Part shown: positions 34,245 through 35,524 of the stretch, one piece after another
Layout of the letters: each line of letters begins with the position of its first letter
Position numbering within the stretch: the stretch's first letter is position 1
NCBI GenBank assembly: GCA_947380655.1
Contig: CANCRX010000029.1
Span: 1-35,524 of the forward strand
Direction of reading: 5' to 3'
DNA from: Alcaligenaceae bacterium
GTDB lineage: Bacteria > Pseudomonadota > Gammaproteobacteria > Burkholderiales > Burkholderiaceae_B
Length of the DNA: 35,524 nt
Notes under the pieces: generated by a model
The model's input: only the letters and a program-made list of their open reading frames with translations
The model's database searches: none
What the model was told of the DNA's origin: nothing
Translations under genes and position numbers: made by a program

Positions 34245-35524
34245 ATGATTCCAACGCGACATCTTGCGGCAAGCTTCATGAGCGCAGCCATCGCCACACC
34301 GGTCATCTTCTTGCTATGGATTGCCTTAAGCAGCCCCATCGCAACCTGGCTCGCACTATTCAGTCCGACGATTATTACAGGTGCTGTAAATACTTTTTTA
34401 TTATGTGCGGGTGTTGCAGTTTTAGTGTGCTTGATTGGTGTGGGTACTGCATGGCTTGTCGTTGCGTATCAATTTAAAAGCAGGCACATATTGAGTTGGG
34501 CATTACTGCTGCCTCTGGCGATACCCGCTTACATTGAAGCCTATGTGTATCTGGATCTCTTACATCCGCTCGGTCCTATTCAGAGTTTAATTAGAGAAAC
34601 CTTAGGTTACTCCAGTCCCAAGCAATGGCGATTTGCTGATCTGCGTGGATTACCTATGGCGATCCTGCTTCTGGGCTTCGTGCTTTATCCCTATGTCTAT
34701 TTAAGTACCCGCGCGATGTTCATGACGCAACCTGGAAATTTAATTCACGCCGCACGCGGCTTGGGTTTATCAGAGTTTGCTGCGTTTAGACGCGTTGTGT
34801 TGCCCATGGCACGGCCAGCAATCGCGATCGGTTTGAGTCTTGCGCTGTTAGAAACTATCAATGATATCGGCGCCTCGGAGTTCCTGGGGGTTCGCACACT
34901 TACTGTTGAGATTTATACAAACTGGAATACGAAAGGTGATTTAGTCGGCGGTGCAAGAATTTCTATCTTGTTGCTGACGATCATTTTAATCATTGCATTT
35001 TTCTTACGCGATAAAAAGAATCAAGCCTCCTATCGTAATGCGCGCGGGACAAACTCTATTGCACCTCGGGAGTTATCGCCCAAAGCTTGTGCGTTGGTGT
35101 TGGTGTTGGGATGGTTACCCGTTCTCGTAGGGTTCATCGCACCGTGTAGCTATCTGATCTATCAGATAGCAAACCGTCTGGAGGGAACTGAAATCTTTAC
35201 CACGTCCATACTGGAGGCACTGAGCAATTCAGTTTTGATTGCTAGTTCAGCAACTTTAATTTGTATGATTTGTGCAATTATTTTTGCCTGGTCTGCGAGA
35301 GAACCAATCACGTCTTTGACATCATCCGTAAAAATAAAAATCAGCGCATATATTGGAAAAATTGGCTACACGGTCCCCGGAACGATGCTGGCAATCGGAC
35401 TCATCACTCCCTATGGCTGGTTAGACAGGATGCTCAATTCGCTTCTGAATTTAATTGGCTACCCTACAACGGGCTTACTGATACTTGGTTCGACTGCAGG
35501 CGTAGCCTGTGCATGTGCAATACG
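34245..35524 (+). CDS. Iron(III) ABC transporter permease, N-terminal part (FbpB-like)
   Basis: From the ATG at 34245 an open frame runs to the window edge with no stop, about 426 codons. It begins MIPTRHLAASFMSAAIATPVIFLLWIAL and encodes many hydrophobic helices. A permease coupling motif HAARGLGLSEFAAFRRVVLPMARPAI (about 168-193) contacts the ATPase. A charged linker near residue 255-275 precedes a second membrane half (SYLIYQIANRLEG, SILEALSNSVLIA). This is the fused two-domain FbpB-type permease of ferric transporters. It starts 3 nt after the binding protein stop. The second coupling motif and the C-terminus lie outside the window. Confidence 0.9.
   Translation, partial: MIPTRHLAASFMSAAIATPVIFLLWIALSSPIATWLALFSPTIITGAVNTFLLCAGVAVLVCLIGVGTAWLVVAYQFKSRHILSWALLLPLAIPAYIEAYVYLDLLHPLGPIQSLIRETLGYSSPKQWRFADLRGLPMAILLLGFVLYPYVYLSTRAMFMTQPGNLIHAARGLGLSEFAAFRRVVLPMARPAIAIGLSLALLETINDIGASEFLGVRTLTVEIYTNWNTKGDLVGGARISILLLTIILIIAFFLRDKKNQASYRNARGTNSIAPRELSPKACALVLVLGWLPVLVGFIAPCSYLIYQIANRLEGTEIFTTSILEALSNSVLIASSATLICMICAIIFAWSAREPITSLTSSVKIKISAYIGKIGYTVPGTMLAIGLITPYGWLDRMLNSLLNLIGYPTTGLLILGSTAGVACACAI

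Noticed and set aside
1..35524. CRISPR arrays, insertion sequences, prophage genes, tRNA and rRNA
   Set aside because: Looked for regular repeats, transposase or integrase motifs and RNA gene signatures; none were seen.

Overview
The window looks like a chromosomal segment from a betaproteobacterium of the order Burkholderiales, most likely the family Alcaligenaceae. This rests on the rpsB-tsf-pyrH-frr-uppS-cdsA block divergent from map-glnD, the folC-SPOR-cvpA-purF block, a Bug-type tripartite tricarboxylate receptor, and a recG-oxyR-ubiA run. Base composition looks close to balanced by eye. Genes are very tightly packed. No gap reaches 300 bases, and the largest (4116-4381) is the divergent rpsB/map promoter region. 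I saw no rRNA, tRNA, CRISPR array, insertion sequence or prophage gene.

Left part (1-11153). On the minus strand lies a translation and envelope housekeeping operon: rpsB, tsf, pyrH, frr, uppS and the start of cdsA. Hairpins sit between rpsB/tsf and tsf/pyrH. On the plus strand, map and glnD (PII uridylyltransferase) are followed by dsbB, which overlaps the end of glnD. Converging on dsbB is the minus-strand run folC, SPOR-domain protein, cvpA, purF (folate, envelope and purine synthesis).

Middle (12649-18432). This is a mixed set of small units: a cupin, an orphan Bug solute receptor, a TANGO2/NRDE-family protein, a YqeY/GatB-like protein, a minus-strand lipoprotein-thioesterase pair, a DUF423 membrane protein, and a thiolase-fold enzyme with a DUF35 zinc-ribbon/OB partner. 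The thiolase-fold protein lacks the nucleophilic cysteine, so the pair is more likely an aldolase or other acyl-CoA enzyme than an ordinary thiolase.

Efflux locus (18534-26639). A response regulator and histidine kinase are followed by a complete tripartite RND exporter: adaptor, CzcA-type pump and NodT/OprM-type outer-membrane lipoprotein. The whole locus looks like one self-regulated operon. The pump has the acidic triad of heavy-metal RND pumps, but the outer-membrane channel and the sensor domain do not advertise a metal.

Right part (26598-35524). A long minus-strand run reads ridA, recG, oxyR, ubiA, proC and a DUF945/YdgA-like protein, whose end overlaps the outer-membrane efflux gene. 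Divergent from ridA is an iron(III) ABC uptake system: periplasmic binding protein, then an FbpB-type permease cut by the window edge. A weak Fur-box-like sequence lies upstream of it.

The most unusual items are the cysteine-less thiolase/DUF35 pair, the two-component-controlled metal-type RND operon with its altered H-box, and several convergent gene ends that overlap or abut.
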